From NCBI GenBank assembly GCA_016744725.1, contig JADGDW010000029.1, forward strand, positions 1 to 33,206: a DNA stretch of 33,206 nt, given 5' to 3'. Below the pieces are notes generated by a model, which saw only the letters and a list, made by a program, of their open reading frames with translations, did no database searches and was not told where the DNA came from. Below are positions 1 to 6,528 of this stretch, one piece after another. The stretch's first letter is position 1. The number at the start of each line of letters is the position of its first letter. Both the position numbers and the translations under genes were made by a program. Source of the stretch: Candidatus Albibeggiatoa sp. nov. BB20. Its GTDB lineage: Bacteria > Pseudomonadota > Gammaproteobacteria > Beggiatoales > Beggiatoaceae.

Positions 1-90
1 CTAATTCTTTAATGACAACAGGGCTTGGTCGCCCTGTATCCCGGCTTTCAGCCGCCAAGCCTCTAACCCACCCGTCTTTAGCGGGTGGTT
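1..90 (+). ncRNA. IS200/IS605 right end with omegaRNA-like scaffold (partial)
   Basis: The first 90 bases fold into nested stems. CAGGGC (19-24) can pair with GCCCTG (31-36). GGCTTGG (22-28) can pair with CCAAGCC (55-61), giving a pseudoknot that competes with the first stem. CGGCT (42-46) pairs with AGCCG (50-54). A terminal hairpin is formed by CCACCCG (68-74) and CGGGTGG (82-88). A multi-stem pseudoknot followed by a GC-rich hairpin with a TCTTTAG-type loop is typical of the 3' end of IS200/IS605 tnpB units, where it serves both as transposon right end and as TnpB guide-RNA scaffold. The tnpB gene itself would lie to the left, outside the window. The guide segment would be the flanking DNA starting near 90. 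The exact element boundary (about 88-102) is inferred from where the downstream DUF4365 reading frame begins. Confidence 0.62.
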
Positions 91-538
91 GTTTAGTCTC
101 AAACAAGGGTTTACCTTTGAAAAAATAGACAATGACTATGGTTATGACTTGCAAATTTTTTTCTATGACGAACAAGGGTTTTGTGAGAATGGACAGGTCT
201 TAGTCCAGCTTAAAGCCACTGACAATATTGAACGTTATTTACGTTCTGATGCCATTGCCTATCCCATACAAACAGCACATTTAAATTTATGGGCAAGTGA
301 ATTATATCCCGTGATTTTAGTGCTTTATGATGTACAGCATGAATCTGCATATTGGTTATACGTTCAAACTTATTTGCAACAATTATCAGAGTTGGATCAC
401 AAACGTTTGTATAGCCAAAAGTCACTAACTGTCTATTTTCCATTGACAAATCAGCTTGAAATTCCTACTCTAAACACATGGCAAATGTATAAAGATGAGA
501 TTATCGCAGCGGTGGCAATGGAGATAAGAACATGTTGA
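89..538 (+). pseudogene. DUF4365 domain protein, 5' end lost at transposon junction
   Basis: The frame encodes the core of a DUF4365 domain, a PD-(D/E)XK-like family of unknown function often found in accessory regions. Visible features are NDYGYDL (the family's D-Y-G-x-D), QVLVQLKATDN (the family's VQLKGTDN-like strand), PVILVLYDV and YWLYVQTYLQQL. The usual N-terminal helix before the DYGxD motif is almost entirely missing. The only possible start is a TTG at 89 inside the transposon terminal hairpin, with no ribosome binding site. I therefore read it as a gene cut by the IS200/IS605 insertion, not an intact 149-residue protein. It overlaps the next gene by 7 bases, so the two were probably cotranscribed. 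It might still be translated if transcription enters from the element. Confidence 0.7.
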
Positions 539-795
539 AAAGTATAAAATTGAGTCAGTTAGAAATCGTTTTGCACCAGCTTGGCTTTACTAAACAGGAA
601 ATTACTAGCCGTAATTGGGTCAGGTTTAGCAACGATGATAAACAAGCAGTCATCTTATTATCAGCTGAGCGTCTTGAAGTCAGACAGCCGCATATCAACA
701 TGATAGAAAAAACCTTAGAAGGCAAAGGCGTTATTAGGAAAGGCAAATTTCAAACATTATTCCAAAACCATTTACCGATGCAAAATGCAGTATAA
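532..795 (+). CDS. Small hypothetical protein, possibly HicA-like
   Basis: An 87-residue protein begins at ATG 532, overlapping the stop of the DUF4365 frame, which suggests translational coupling. I do not recognise it firmly. Its order is a helix (SQLEIVLHQLGF), a strand with SRNWVRFSND, another strand (AVILLSAERLEV) and then helix-forming HINMIEKTLEGKGVI. This is roughly the dsRBD-like layout of HicA mRNA interferases, which carry an LxxxGF motif near the start and a short strand before the final helix. The catalytic histidine of the HicA GSHH motif is not visible, so a toxin activity is not supported. The pairing with DUF4365 is the only context clue. Confidence 0.55.
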   Translation: MLKSIKLSQLEIVLHQLGFTKQEITSRNWVRFSNDDKQAVILLSAERLEVRQPHINMIEKTLEGKGVIRKGKFQTLFQNHLPMQNAV

Positions 796-1040
796 AAACA
801 AATGTTTATTCGGCGACTGATTGTCAATGATTAACTCATATTCCGCAAAATAAGTAATCCATTCTAAATTTTCTAAACAAGTGATTAAATCTATACATTG
901 ATTATTTGATTAGCTCTTTTAAAGCCACGAGTTTATCTGAATCAGTTGATGGGGATATAAGTCCTTGAATAAGAGGGAATAGGTGTTGTCAGAGCTTGCT
1001 AAGACATCAAAAGACTTGCGGTTGAAAGCGAAACCCGCCG
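796..1040 (-). pseudogene. Possible decayed coding remnant, unidentified
   Basis: No intact gene lies here. On the minus strand, successive stretches are open in different frames and have protein-like composition. Near 1035-960 there is a frame with RKSFDVLASSDNTYS. Near 975-905 another frame reads GLISPSTDSDKLVALKE. Near 905-800 a third reads CLENLEWITYFAEYELI. Joining them needs two frameshifts, which would fit a disabled gene left beside the transposon scar. I could not assign a family, and chance open frames remain possible. Confidence 0.22.
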
Positions 1041-1122
1041 TGGAAAAAATAAAAAGGCTGATCGCCCTAGATTGATAAAGATAAAACGATCTCAATCAAA
1101 TTTCTAGGATTACCAGCCTTTA
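1041..1122 (-). terminator. Rho-independent terminator of the rpsF-rpsR-rplI operon
   Basis: Just past the rplI stop, the minus strand forms a long hairpin. The outer stem is AAAGGCTG with CAGCCTTT, and the inner stems are CCTAG/CTAGG and ATTGA/TCAAT. It runs straight into a T-rich tract on the minus strand (TTTTTATTTTTT, at 1054-1041 in plus coordinates). Position, stem and U-tract fit intrinsic termination of the ribosomal operon. Confidence 0.75.
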
Positions 1123-1143
1123 CACCACAAAAGAATTTAAAAA

Positions 1144-1596
1144 TTAATCTTCTTCTGCAATCACTTGTACTTTCAAGTTAGTATCTACATCCGCATGTAA
1201 GTGAATATCAATACTATAATCACCTGTGTGACGGATTGGCCCATGAGGCATTCTGACTTCATGTTTTGCCAACTCGATACCTGAATCGCTTACAGCTTGA
1301 GCAATATCAATTGCACTAACTGAACCGTAAAGCTTGCCTTCCATACCGACTTTACCCGTAATAATTACGGTTAACTCTTGCAACTTGCCAGCACGTGTTT
1401 GCGCTTTAGCGAAAGAATCTTGTTGTGCTTTTTCTAATTCAGCACGACGTGTTTCAAAGCTAGCTAAATTCTTTTCAGTTGCAGAAACGGCTTTTTTATG
1501 AGGGATTAAGTAGTTACGACCATAACCTGGTTTAACTTTAACTTTATCACCCAAATTGCCCAAGTGACGGATTTTTTCTAATAAAATAACTTCCAC
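1144..1596 (-). CDS. rplI: 50S ribosomal protein bL9
   Basis: This 150-residue protein has the usual full length of bL9, a two-domain protein of the large subunit that binds 23S rRNA near the L1 stalk and helps hold reading frame. The N-terminal domain shows MEVILLEKI, LGNLGDKVKVKPGYGRNYL and IPHKKA, the family hallmark. A long connecting helix follows (about residues 40-75), then the C-terminal domain with GKLYGSVS and the DYSIDIHLHADV strand. It is the last gene of the operon, with a 15-base gap from the rpsR stop and a terminator immediately after. The ATG start matches the family N-terminus exactly. Confidence 0.98.
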   Translation of the reverse strand: MEVILLEKIRHLGNLGDKVKVKPGYGRNYLIPHKKAVSATEKNLASFETRRAELEKAQQDSFAKAQTRAGKLQELTVIITGKVGMEGKLYGSVSAIDIAQAVSDSGIELAKHEVRMPHGPIRHTGDYSIDIHLHADVDTNLKVQVIAEED

Positions 1597-1611
1597 TTTA
1601 CAACCTCGCTA

Positions 1612-1839
1612 TTACTCGTGGGCATCAGAATAAGGTAATAAGGCTAAATAACGTGCTCTTTTGATAGCACGCGCCAATTGACGCTGATATTTCGCGCTAG
1701 TACCTGTAATACGACTTGGTACTATTTTACCTGTTTCAGTAACGTAGCTGCGTAAGGTATTGATATCTTTATAATCAATCTCTTCAACACCTTCGGCTGT
1801 AAAACGACAATATTTTTTACGACGGAAAAAGCGTGACAT
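1612..1839 (-). CDS. rpsR: 30S ribosomal protein bS18
   Basis: A 75-residue bS18 that forms a heterodimer with bS6 on the small-subunit platform. FRRKKYCRFTAEG, the IDYKDINTLRSYVTETGKI block and PSRITGTSAKYQRQLARAIKRARYLALLPY are all present and canonical. Here rpsR follows rpsF by about 20 bases with no priB between them, unlike the Escherichia coli order rpsF-priB-rpsR-rplI. The single cysteine in KKYCRF is retained. Confidence 0.98.
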   Translation of the reverse strand: MSRFFRRKKYCRFTAEGVEEIDYKDINTLRSYVTETGKIVPSRITGTSAKYQRQLARAIKRARYLALLPYSDAHE

Positions 1840-1859
1840 AAATATTCCTCTATTGATGC

Positions 1860-2321
1860 TTAAGCAGCTGGTTGTTCTTCGGCTTCAGCTTCTGTTTCGT
1901 CTTCAGCAGGTAAAATATCAGACTCTTCAAAGTCTTCAATATCATCTGTTTCGACTTCTTCATCATCTGAATCTTCTTCAGCCACAGGTGCAGCTTCTTT
2001 TTCATCTTTCTTCGCTAAAACTGAAGGTTCTGAATCTGCTTTTTTGCGGTTAATGACAAGATTACGAATAATCGCATCATTGAAGCGGAAAATACTGTTT
2101 AATTCATCAATAACTTCAACGTCACACTCTACGTTCATTAAGATGTAATGCGCTTTATGCACTTTATTGATAGGGTAAGCTAATTGACGGCGACCCCAAT
2201 CTTCTAAACGGTGCACGCTACCGCCTTTAGCTTCAACAACTGAACGGTAACGCTCAATCATTGCAGGTACTTGTTCACTTTGATCTGGATGAACTAAAAA
2301 TACAATCTCGTAATGTTTCAT
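1860..2321 (-). CDS. rpsF: 30S ribosomal protein bS6 with long acidic tail
   Basis: Residues 1-95 are a normal bS6 domain: MKHYEIVFLVHPDQSEQVP, EDWGRRQLAYPINK, AHYILMNVE and the FRFNDAIIRNLVI strand. From about residue 96 the protein continues into a tail of nearly 60 residues dominated by Glu and Asp (AEEDSDDEEVETDD, EDETEAEAEE), bringing it to 153 residues against roughly 130-135 in Escherichia coli. The E. coli tail is a target of RimK glutamate addition; whether this longer one is modified cannot be seen. It is the first gene of the operon, with the sequence AGGGAGC as ribosome binding site upstream of ATG and a structured leader. Confidence 0.97.
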   Translation of the reverse strand: MKHYEIVFLVHPDQSEQVPAMIERYRSVVEAKGGSVHRLEDWGRRQLAYPINKVHKAHYILMNVECDVEVIDELNSIFRFNDAIIRNLVINRKKADSEPSVLAKKDEKEAAPVAEEDSDDEEVETDDIEDFEESDILPAEDETEAEAEEQPAA

Positions 2322-2336
2322 AAAGCTCCCTGTGGC

Positions 2337-2400
2337 TTAGTAGCTTGATGTGTTAACTCGTCGTAAAAACGTGTCGCGGTATTTTTCCCGCATCAAGCAA
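2337..2400 (-). promoter_or_regulatory. Candidate S6:S18 autoregulatory leader of rpsF
   Basis: The 5' leader of rpsF, read on the minus strand, is closed by an 8-bp stem, GCTTGATG pairing with CATCAAGC. Inside it are a small CGG/CCG hairpin followed by CGAC, and a CGT/ACG hairpin. A leader with a basal stem and an unpaired CCG-containing element is the known pattern for feedback control by the bS6:bS18 complex in many bacteria. I assign it on position and stem architecture. The exact placement of the CCG bulge is not verified against a covariance model. Confidence 0.5.
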
Positions 2401-2421
2401 GGAGGGTAGGAAAAACAGAGC

Positions 2422-2449
2422 ATTTTATCATTATTTGACTTTTTTACAA
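2422..2449 (-). promoter_or_regulatory. Sigma-70-type promoter of the rpsF operon
   Basis: On the minus strand TTGTAA (2449-2444) and TAAAAT (2427-2422) are separated by 16 bases, close to the TTGACA/TATAAT consensus. The site lies about 100 bases upstream of the rpsF ATG, leaving room for the structured leader. Confidence 0.6.
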
Positions 2450-2565
2450 GCATTTTGCCGATTTTTTAGTCGATTGTTTAGTAATATTATCAATATGTTC
2501 CCGCTTTTTCGTATTATAATATCTCACCTTTGGTAGATTACGCCGACATTGTAGGAAACAAATTT

Positions 2566-3192
2566 ATGGAAACCACTGAGATTTTAAACACCATTGCGCT
2601 GACATTAGGAACAGGCTGGGCAAGCGGACTGAATATTTATGCCACCATTTTGATGCTAGGCGTATTAGAAGTAACAGGCCAACTGACTTTGCCTGAAGGT
2701 TTGGCTATTATTTCCCACCCGTTAGTGATTGGGTCGGCTGCGCTTATGTATGGTGTTGAGTTTATTGCTGATAAAATTCCAGGGTTTGATAGTATTTGGG
2801 ATTCTGTTCACACTTTTATCCGTATTCCATTAGGCGCGTTATTGGCTGCAGGTATGGTTGGCGATTTAGGGATAGCGGCTGAATTTGCAGGCCTCATTTT
2901 AGGCGGCGGATTGGCAACAGGTAGTCATGCCACTAAAGCAGGTGGGCGGATTTTACTGAATACCTCACCCGAACCCGTGACCAATTGGACTGCCTCGGTA
3001 ACGGAAGATACCGCCGTATTTGGTGGGCTTTGGGCGGCCATTTATCATCCATGGGTTTTCATTGGAATGCTTGCCGTCTTTATTTTGTTGATGATTTGGT
3101 TATTACCTAAAATTTGGTATGGCATTAAGACCGTTTTTGCTGCAATAGGTCGTCTGTTTGGGGCTAAGTCTGCAAGTAATGAACAGTCGTAA
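2566..3192 (+). CDS. DUF4126 family membrane protein
   Basis: I start this at ATG 2566 (METTEILNT), preceded by GTAGGAAACA as ribosome binding site; a TTG at 2530 would add 12 residues but has no such site. The 208-residue product has several hydrophobic segments (about residues 10-35, 53-68, 85-125 and a strong one near 165-190). It also has glycine-rich stretches (LGTGWASGLNIYAT; LGGGLATGSHATKAGGR) that characterise DUF4126, a family of integral membrane proteins of unknown role. The C-terminus is cationic and cytoplasmic-like. It is divergent from rpsF, and an AT-rich TATAAT (2515-2520) lies upstream. It is separated by about 250 bases from mlaD, so it need not belong to the Mla operon. 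Confidence 0.82.
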   Translation: METTEILNTIALTLGTGWASGLNIYATILMLGVLEVTGQLTLPEGLAIISHPLVIGSAALMYGVEFIADKIPGFDSIWDSVHTFIRIPLGALLAAGMVGDLGIAAEFAGLILGGGLATGSHATKAGGRILLNTSPEPVTNWTASVTEDTAVFGGLWAAIYHPWVFIGMLAVFILLMIWLLPKIWYGIKTVFAAIGRLFGAKSASNEQS

Positions 3193-3399
3193 ACAAAACT
3201 GACTTCATGAAAAAAACATTCCCTTGTCCTTGGTATATTTATCTCAGGGCAGGGAATCGTTACCCCAAACTTATCTTAAAACAACAATATTCACCCTGTC
3301 TTAATCTCATCTATATCACCTATTTTTATACAATTATTTGTAAATATTAAAATTGTCGACTAGAAACTTTAATTAAATTTCGCCACTCATAAAACCGCT

Positions 3400-3410
3400 T
3401 GCTATAATGC
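3400..3410 (+). promoter_or_regulatory. Probable promoter -10 element for mlaD
   Basis: A perfect TATAAT sits at 3403-3408, about 30 bases before the mlaD ATG at 3440. No strong -35 is visible (TTCGCC at 3379-3384 with an 18-base spacer is the best match). This is the natural start of the mlaD-mlaC-mlaC-mlaB transcript. Confidence 0.5.
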
Positions 3411-3439
3411 TTGTAGGCCACAATTTATAGAGAATAACT

Positions 3440-3922
3440 ATGCAGTCTAGAACAATTGAAATTTGGGTAGGCTTTTTTGTTGCATTAGGTTTAGCTGCCT
3501 TATTTATGTTGGCAATGCAAGTGAGCAATTTGGCAAACGTCCAAACCAATGACGGTTATCAAATCAGCGCAAAATTTGACAACATCGGCGGTCTAAAAGT
3601 TAAATCTCCTGTCAAAGTCGGTGGGGTTAAAGTAGGTCGAGTCTCAACCATTCAATATGATGATGAGATTTACCAAGCCATTGTCACCATGACCATAGAC
3701 AGCCAGTATCAACGTTTACCAGCAGACACTTCAGCCAGTATTTTTACAGCAGGTTTGTTAGGTGCTCAATATATTGGTTTAGATGTGGGGGCAGATGAAG
3801 AATATTTAGCAAATGGAGATGAATTGTTTATTACTCAATCTGCTGTGATTTTAGAGCAGTTAATTGGACAGTTCTTATATAACACTGCAGCAAAAGGCAG
3901 TGACAACCAAACGACTGAGTAA
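3440..3922 (+). CDS. mlaD: MlaD, MCE-domain phospholipid-binding subunit
   Basis: MlaD is the periplasmic lipid-binding ring of the inner-membrane MlaFEDB complex that exchanges phospholipids with MlaC. The 160-residue protein has one N-terminal membrane segment (about residues 8-26, VGFFVALGLAALFMLAM). The MCE domain follows at about 38-118, with FDNIGGLKVKSPVKVGGVKV and the TAGLLGAQYIGLDVG strand typical of MlaD. The C-terminal helix ILEQLIGQFLY would line the central pore. Length is slightly under the 183 residues of the Escherichia coli protein. mlaF and mlaE, which normally precede mlaD, are absent: the upstream neighbour is the DUF4126 gene. It is followed by two mlaC copies and mlaB. 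Confidence 0.95.
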   Translation: MQSRTIEIWVGFFVALGLAALFMLAMQVSNLANVQTNDGYQISAKFDNIGGLKVKSPVKVGGVKVGRVSTIQYDDEIYQAIVTMTIDSQYQRLPADTSASIFTAGLLGAQYIGLDVGADEEYLANGDELFITQSAVILEQLIGQFLYNTAAKGSDNQTTE

Positions 3923-3967
3923 TATGCTAAGATAAACTCACTTAATTCCTAATTAGGAGACTTGATT

Positions 3968-4564
3968 ATGAAACCAAATCTGTTCTTTAAACAAGCTATA
4001 TTTTTGTTCTTAATGATGTTTGCTTTACAAGGTGCATGGGCTGCAAATGCGGATGCACAAAAGCTGATTAAAAACACCACTGATAAAGTATTGTCAGCGA
4101 TTAAGAAAAGTCCTAAAAATGCTGCAAGTGTGGCAAAGAAACATGTTTCACCTCATTTTGATTTTTGGGCAATGTCACGTTTAGTCGTGGGTAAAAACTG
4201 GAAATCTGCGACTAAGGATCAGAAAAAACGTTTTGTACAAGCATTCCGTAATTTGTTAATTCGTACTTATGCTAACACGCTGACTGAGGCGGCAAAATCC
4301 AAAGTTAAAGTGGAATATTTACCGATTCGAGCGAAAGAAGGCTCGAAGAAGTTAAAAGTGCAAACACGGGTTAAATTCAAAGGCAAATCAATTAAATTAG
4401 ATTACTCCATGCGCAACAAGAAAAACGGCTGGAAAGTATGGAATGTTACTGCGGGCGGTGTCAGTTTAGTGACTAACTATCGTGCTGAATTTCAAAAGAT
4501 TCACAAAGAAAAAGGCATGGATGGTTTAATCAAAGCGGTTAGCCAGAAAAACAAAGGCAAATAA
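3968..4564 (+). CDS. mlaC: MlaC paralogue 1, strongly basic periplasmic lipid carrier
   Basis: MlaC carries phospholipid across the periplasm between the outer-membrane MlaA complex and MlaD. I start at ATG 3968, with TAGGAG about nine bases upstream, rather than the TTG two codons earlier. A signal peptide (ending GAWA before ANADAQ) is followed by the MlaC/Ttg2 fold: FDFWAMSRLVVGKNW, FVQAFRNLLIRTYANTL, VEYLPIRA, WNVTAGGVSLVTNYRAEF. By my count the mature part carries about 42 Lys+Arg against 11 Asp+Glu, far more basic than the second copy, with many acidic or polar positions replaced by lysine. The fold motifs are intact, so I expect a functional but specialised protein. Confidence 0.93.
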   Translation: MKPNLFFKQAIFLFLMMFALQGAWAANADAQKLIKNTTDKVLSAIKKSPKNAASVAKKHVSPHFDFWAMSRLVVGKNWKSATKDQKKRFVQAFRNLLIRTYANTLTEAAKSKVKVEYLPIRAKEGSKKLKVQTRVKFKGKSIKLDYSMRNKKNGWKVWNVTAGGVSLVTNYRAEFQKIHKEKGMDGLIKAVSQKNKGK

Positions 4565-4608
4565 TTCAATATTGCCTAAGACTTAATTCCTAGCTAGGAG
4601 ACTTGATT

Positions 4609-5214
4609 GTGAAGTTAAACCTTTTTTTTAAGCAAGCTGCATTTTTATTCTTAATGATGTTTGCTTTGCAAGGAGCATGGGCTGCCAACGCAGATGCTCA
4701 AAAATTAATCCAAGATACAATTGACCAAGTATTAGCAGCGATTAAGGAAAATCCTGACAATGCAGCTGATGTGGCAAAGCAATATGTGTTACCCAATTTT
4801 GATTTTTTAGCCATGTCTCGCTTAGTGGTTGGTAAAAACTGGAAGTCTGCGACGGCTGGCCAGAAAAAAAGTTTTGTACAAGCATTCCGTGATTTGCTCA
4901 TTCGCACTTATGCCAATACTTTAACTGAAGCGGCAGCATCAGAGGTAGGAAAGGTAGAAATAGAATACTTACCTATTCGTGATAAGGAAGGCGCGAAAAG
5001 AGTGACTGTGCAAACGAAAGTGAAATATCAAGGCAAGTCTATCAAGCTGGATTATGCATTGCGTAACAAGAAGGGTAACTGGAAAGTGTGGAATGTTACC
5101 GCAGGCGGTGTCAGTTTGGTAACTAACTATCGTGCCGAATTTCAAAAGATTCACAAAGAAAAAGGCATGGATGGTTTAATCGAAGCGGTTAACAAAAAAA
5201 ACAAAGGTGAATAA
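4609..5214 (+). CDS. mlaC: MlaC paralogue 2
   Basis: This second MlaC lies 44 bases after the first and shares its signal peptide region, ribosome binding site and whole length. I choose GTG 4609 because its position relative to TAGGAG matches that of ATG in copy 1; TTG 4603 is the alternative. The mature protein has about 30 Lys+Arg against 20 Asp+Glu and keeps the more usual residues (KENPDNAADVAKQY; LPNFDFLAMSRL), so I take it as the conventional MlaC. It has two extra residues (EVGKVEIEY) relative to copy 1. The 3' part is nearly identical to copy 1 at the DNA level. Its last codons overlap or abut mlaB. Confidence 0.93.
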   Translation: MKLNLFFKQAAFLFLMMFALQGAWAANADAQKLIQDTIDQVLAAIKENPDNAADVAKQYVLPNFDFLAMSRLVVGKNWKSATAGQKKSFVQAFRDLLIRTYANTLTEAAASEVGKVEIEYLPIRDKEGAKRVTVQTKVKYQGKSIKLDYALRNKKGNWKVWNVTAGGVSLVTNYRAEFQKIHKEKGMDGLIEAVNKKNKGE

Positions 5215-5215
5215 C

Positions 5216-5491
5216 GTGGCACAGTGGATTGTTCAAGACCAAAATACTTGGCAACTCAGTGGTGATTTGGATGTGACCAGTGTCACGAGCTTGTTGAAAA
5301 TGTTTTCACAGCAAAATCCTAAGCCACAGACAGTTGATTTAAGCGCAATAACACGAACTGATAGTGCAGGTTTAGCCTTGTTGTTAGAGTTGAAGCGTTT
5401 AACAAAACAATCTACTTTAAGCTTGCAAAATATGCCGCAGCAAATGTCACAACTGGCGCAAGTCAATGGTGTTGCTGAGTTATTAGCTTAA
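5216..5491 (+). CDS. mlaB: MlaB, STAS-domain subunit
   Basis: MlaB binds the MlaF ATPase and controls assembly and activity of the Mla ABC complex. The STAS domain is complete: WQLSGDLDVTSV strand, then VDLSAITRTDSAGLALLLEL, in which the D-S-A-G loop is the STAS signature, and a final helix. I prefer GTG 5216 (AAAGGTG six bases upstream) over GTG 5207, which would overlap the mlaC stop. About 92 residues, near the family norm. It is the last gene of this run, followed by a terminator. Confidence 0.88.
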   Translation: MAQWIVQDQNTWQLSGDLDVTSVTSLLKMFSQQNPKPQTVDLSAITRTDSAGLALLLELKRLTKQSTLSLQNMPQQMSQLAQVNGVAELLA

Positions 5492-5515
5492 GCTTTTCGG
5501 TATTTCTAGTTTTTT

Positions 5516-5550
5516 AAAAAGGGGTACAGCACAAGTTGTACTCCTTTTTT
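5516..5550 (+). terminator. Rho-independent terminator after mlaB
   Basis: An A-tract, then GGGGTACA, an eight-base loop, TGTACTCC and TTTTTT form a near-perfect hairpin (about 13 paired positions) with a U-tract. The flanking A/T runs make it usable in both directions. It separates the mla genes from the ABC exporter. Confidence 0.85.
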
Positions 5551-5613
5551 ATTGAGTTTTTTTCAAATGATATGATATTGTGGATAATCAATTAAAAATC
5601 GAAACTGGTACTC

Positions 5614-6528
5614 ATGGCCGCAATTAGCATTCAACAAGTCCATAAGCATTACAAACAACTACACGCACTAAAAGGTATTAACTTTGATATTCCTGAAGGC
5701 AGTTTTTTTGGGTTATTAGGACCTAATGGCGCAGGAAAATCGACGTTAATCAATATTATGGCGGGATTGGCTAAAGCAACTACGGGCTCAATCAGTATCA
5801 AAGGCCATGATGTACGTAAACAATGGCGACAAGCTCGGCAAGCGATGGGGGTTGTACCACAAGAATTAGTTTATGACCCATTTTTCACCATCAAAGAGCT
5901 GTTACGTTTACAGTCTGGCTATTTTGGATTGGGACGTGAAAATGAAGTATGGCTAGACGAGTTACTCGAAATTCTGAGCCTGACTGACAAAGCCAATACG
6001 AATATGTTTGAGCTCTCTGGCGGTATGAAACGACGGGTTCTGATCGGCCAAGCATTGGTACATAAACCCCCTGTCGTTGTATTGGACGAACCAACCGCTG
6101 GAGTTGATATTGAATTGCGTAAAATGTTGTGGGATTTCGCCACTCAATTGCATGACAAAGGTCATACTATTGTTTTGACCACACACTATTTAGAAGAAGC
6201 CGAATCATTATGTGATCGTATTGCAATTTTAAATGATGGCGAAGTGGTTGCACTGGATGATAAACAAGCCTTGTTAGCTCGCTACCCTTTCCGTTTGCTC
6301 TGTTTAAGCTTAGAAAATCATGCAGATATTCCAGCCCAATTACAAGACAAAGTACAAAGTTTTGAAGGTAATCAATTAGTATTACGCTTGCACCGAGATC
6401 ATGACACCGTGAATGATGTACTGGAAAGTTTACGCAGCGCACAGATTAATTTTGTTGATTTACACACTCAAGAACCCGGCTTAGAAGAGGTCTTCATAAG
6501 CTTAACCCACAAGGAAGTGAATTCATGA
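5614..6528 (+). CDS. ABC transporter ATP-binding protein, YadG/CcmA-like
   Basis: This 304-residue ATPase powers the membrane protein encoded next to it. Walker A is GLLGPNGAGKSTLI (about residues 35-48), the Q-loop lies in VVPQELVYDP, the ABC signature is ELSGGMKRR, Walker B is VVVLDEPTAGVD and the H-loop is LTTHYLEEAE. The C-terminal 80 residues follow the pattern of ABC-2 exporters (EPGLEEVFISLTHKE). Together with the next gene it resembles the YadGH/NodIJ class, which exports an undetermined substrate. It overlaps the permease gene by four bases (ATGA). Placing a YadGH-type pair after mlaB is a recurrent arrangement in gammaproteobacteria. Confidence 0.93.
   Translation: MAAISIQQVHKHYKQLHALKGINFDIPEGSFFGLLGPNGAGKSTLINIMAGLAKATTGSISIKGHDVRKQWRQARQAMGVVPQELVYDPFFTIKELLRLQSGYFGLGRENEVWLDELLEILSLTDKANTNMFELSGGMKRRVLIGQALVHKPPVVVLDEPTAGVDIELRKMLWDFATQLHDKGHTIVLTTHYLEEAESLCDRIAILNDGEVVALDDKQALLARYPFRLLCLSLENHADIPAQLQDKVQSFEGNQLVLRLHRDHDTVNDVLESLRSAQINFVDLHTQEPGLEEVFISLTHKEVNS

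Noticed and set aside
1853..2053. Leucine-rich plus-strand ORF across the 3' end of rpsF
   Set aside because: It is the antisense shadow of the Glu/Asp-rich bS6 tail, whose codons read as Leu-rich on the other strand. It has no independent ribosome binding site.
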